From DASXQK01 sp963724385 (GTDB lineage: Bacteria; Pseudomonadota; Alphaproteobacteria; Dongiales; Dongiaceae), in the NCBI GenBank assembly GCA_963724385.1, contig CAVRUJ010000001.1:2232001-2296000 (forward strand): a DNA stretch of 64,000 nt, given 5' to 3'. Shown piece after piece: positions 63,427 to 64,000 of the stretch (the first letter of the stretch is position 1; each line of letters begins with the position of its first letter). Below the pieces are notes generated by a model. It made no database searches. It saw nothing but the letters and a program-made list of their open reading frames with translations, and was not told the origin of the DNA. A program made the translations under genes and the position numbers.

Positions 63427-64000
63427 TCAATCGGCGGAATCGGTCGTCGACGCGGCGCTTCGGGAAGTCAGGGGACGCTGAGCAGGCGATTTCCGCGGCT
63501 CGCGTTCGTGGAGGAGGTTGAGGACCCACTCCTGCATGATGTTTTTGGCTTCTTCCGGCGTGTAGGCGGTCTCGTCCATGACCCAGCCCAGCCACAGGCC
63601 GTCGACCATTTGGGCAAAGGTCCAGCCGGCGATGCGCGTATCCAGCGCGATGCCGCGTTCGCGCGCCGCGTTCTCCAGCAGGCTGCTGATGGATTTGCGA
63701 TAAGCCCGCCAGACCCTCAGATGCACTTTGCGCAGTCCGGGATGCCAATAGACGACGCCCCAAAAGGCCAGCCACACCGCCGCTTCGTCACGGCCCATGA
63801 TCGGCTTGCGGAAAGTCACCTCGATGACCGCCAGGAGACGGGCCAGCGGATCGAGCCCGACGGTGTTCATCGCCCGGCGGGTTTCCTGGCGGAGTTGCCT
63901 CACCAGATATCGGAAGGCCTCGAGAAGGAGATCGTCCTTGCCTTCGAAATAATGCCCGATCAAGCCGCGGGAAAGGCCTGCCTCGTCGCAGATGGTCTGT
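63427..64000 (-). CDS. TetR family regulator, BetI-like (5' end outside window)
   Basis: The last 190 or so residues of a TetR regulator are visible. The end of the helix-turn-helix reads QTICDEAGLSRGLIGHYFEG, matching the BetI pattern (AGLSxGLIxHYF). The C-terminal ligand domain (VWLAFWGVVYWHPGLRKVHL and ENAARERGIALDTRIAG onward) resembles BetI. The start codon lies beyond base 64000, so the target operon, possibly choline or betaine related, is not visible. It converges on nlpD. Confidence 0.88.
   Translation of the reverse strand, partial: QTICDEAGLSRGLIGHYFEGKDDLLLEAFRYLVRQLRQETRRAMNTVGLDPLARLLAVIEVTFRKPIMGRDEAAVWLAFWGVVYWHPGLRKVHLRVWRAYRKSISSLLENAARERGIALDTRIAGWTFAQMVDGLWLGWVMDETAYTPEEAKNIMQEWVLNLLHEREPRKSPAQRPLTSRSAASTTDSAD

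Overview
The window is a gene-dense, GC-rich (mid-60s percent by eye) stretch of a bacterial chromosome. The family set and gene order point to an alphaproteobacterium, most likely from the Rhodospirillales or a neighbouring order. The pointers are a PopZ-family gene just upstream of valS, the syntenic run erpA | dgt-argS-SPOR-nagZ-(M50)-scpA ... scpB-tatABC-serS-surE-pcm-nlpD, a membrane urate oxidase of the PuuD type, and very short intergenic spaces with many 4-base start/stop overlaps. Genus-level placement is not possible from reading alone. No rRNA, tRNA, insertion sequence, prophage or CRISPR array was seen, and no gene-free gap exceeds 300 bases.

Region 1 (1-2.4 kb): the 5' end of an unidentified small protein, a biotin transporter subunit (bioY) and a GABA-type aminotransferase, followed by an intergenic hairpin repeat. 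Region 2 (2.4-15.6 kb): a long purine catabolic operon on the minus strand. In transcription order it encodes 5-hydroxyisourate hydrolase, XdhA, XdhB, XdhC, a guanine-deaminase-like protein, a BMP-type ABC importer (ATPase, two permeases, binding protein), an adenine/adenosine deaminase and urate oxidase PuuD. OHCU decarboxylase is divergent from it. Together these could import purines and convert adenine, guanine, hypoxanthine and xanthine to allantoin. Downstream, an M20 amidohydrolase (allantoate or carbamoyl-amino-acid type) and a lone NMT1-type binding protein (18.2-20.5 kb) may continue nitrogen scavenging. Between them and after them lie unknown secreted or membrane proteins (15.6-18.0 and 20.6-24.5 kb), including a secreted SPOR-domain protein.

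Region 3 (24.5-41.6 kb): housekeeping and envelope genes, namely msrA, an agmatinase-family gene, an aldo/keto reductase, a MoxR/VWA pair, a PCMT-like methyltransferase, popZ, valS, an alpha/beta hydrolase, ilvD, a lemA-TPM-TPM trio, an M81 peptidase, a methyltransferase, xthA and erpA. Region 4 (41.7-48.6 and 56.9-63.4 kb) is the conserved cell-envelope, division and Tat cluster. It is interrupted between scpA and scpB by an approximately 8.3 kb minus-strand module: an acetyltransferase, an unknown protein, a Gfo/Idh oxidoreductase, a ribose-type (CUT2) ABC transporter and a glucokinase-family kinase. The window ends inside a TetR/BetI-like regulator.

Nothing here is clearly a wholly new system. 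The most noteworthy items are the split scpA/scpB locus, the complete purine-to-allantoin operon with its internal hairpin, the secreted glycine-rich SPOR protein, the absence of tolC beside popZ, and the apparently non-catalytic NlpD-like factor.
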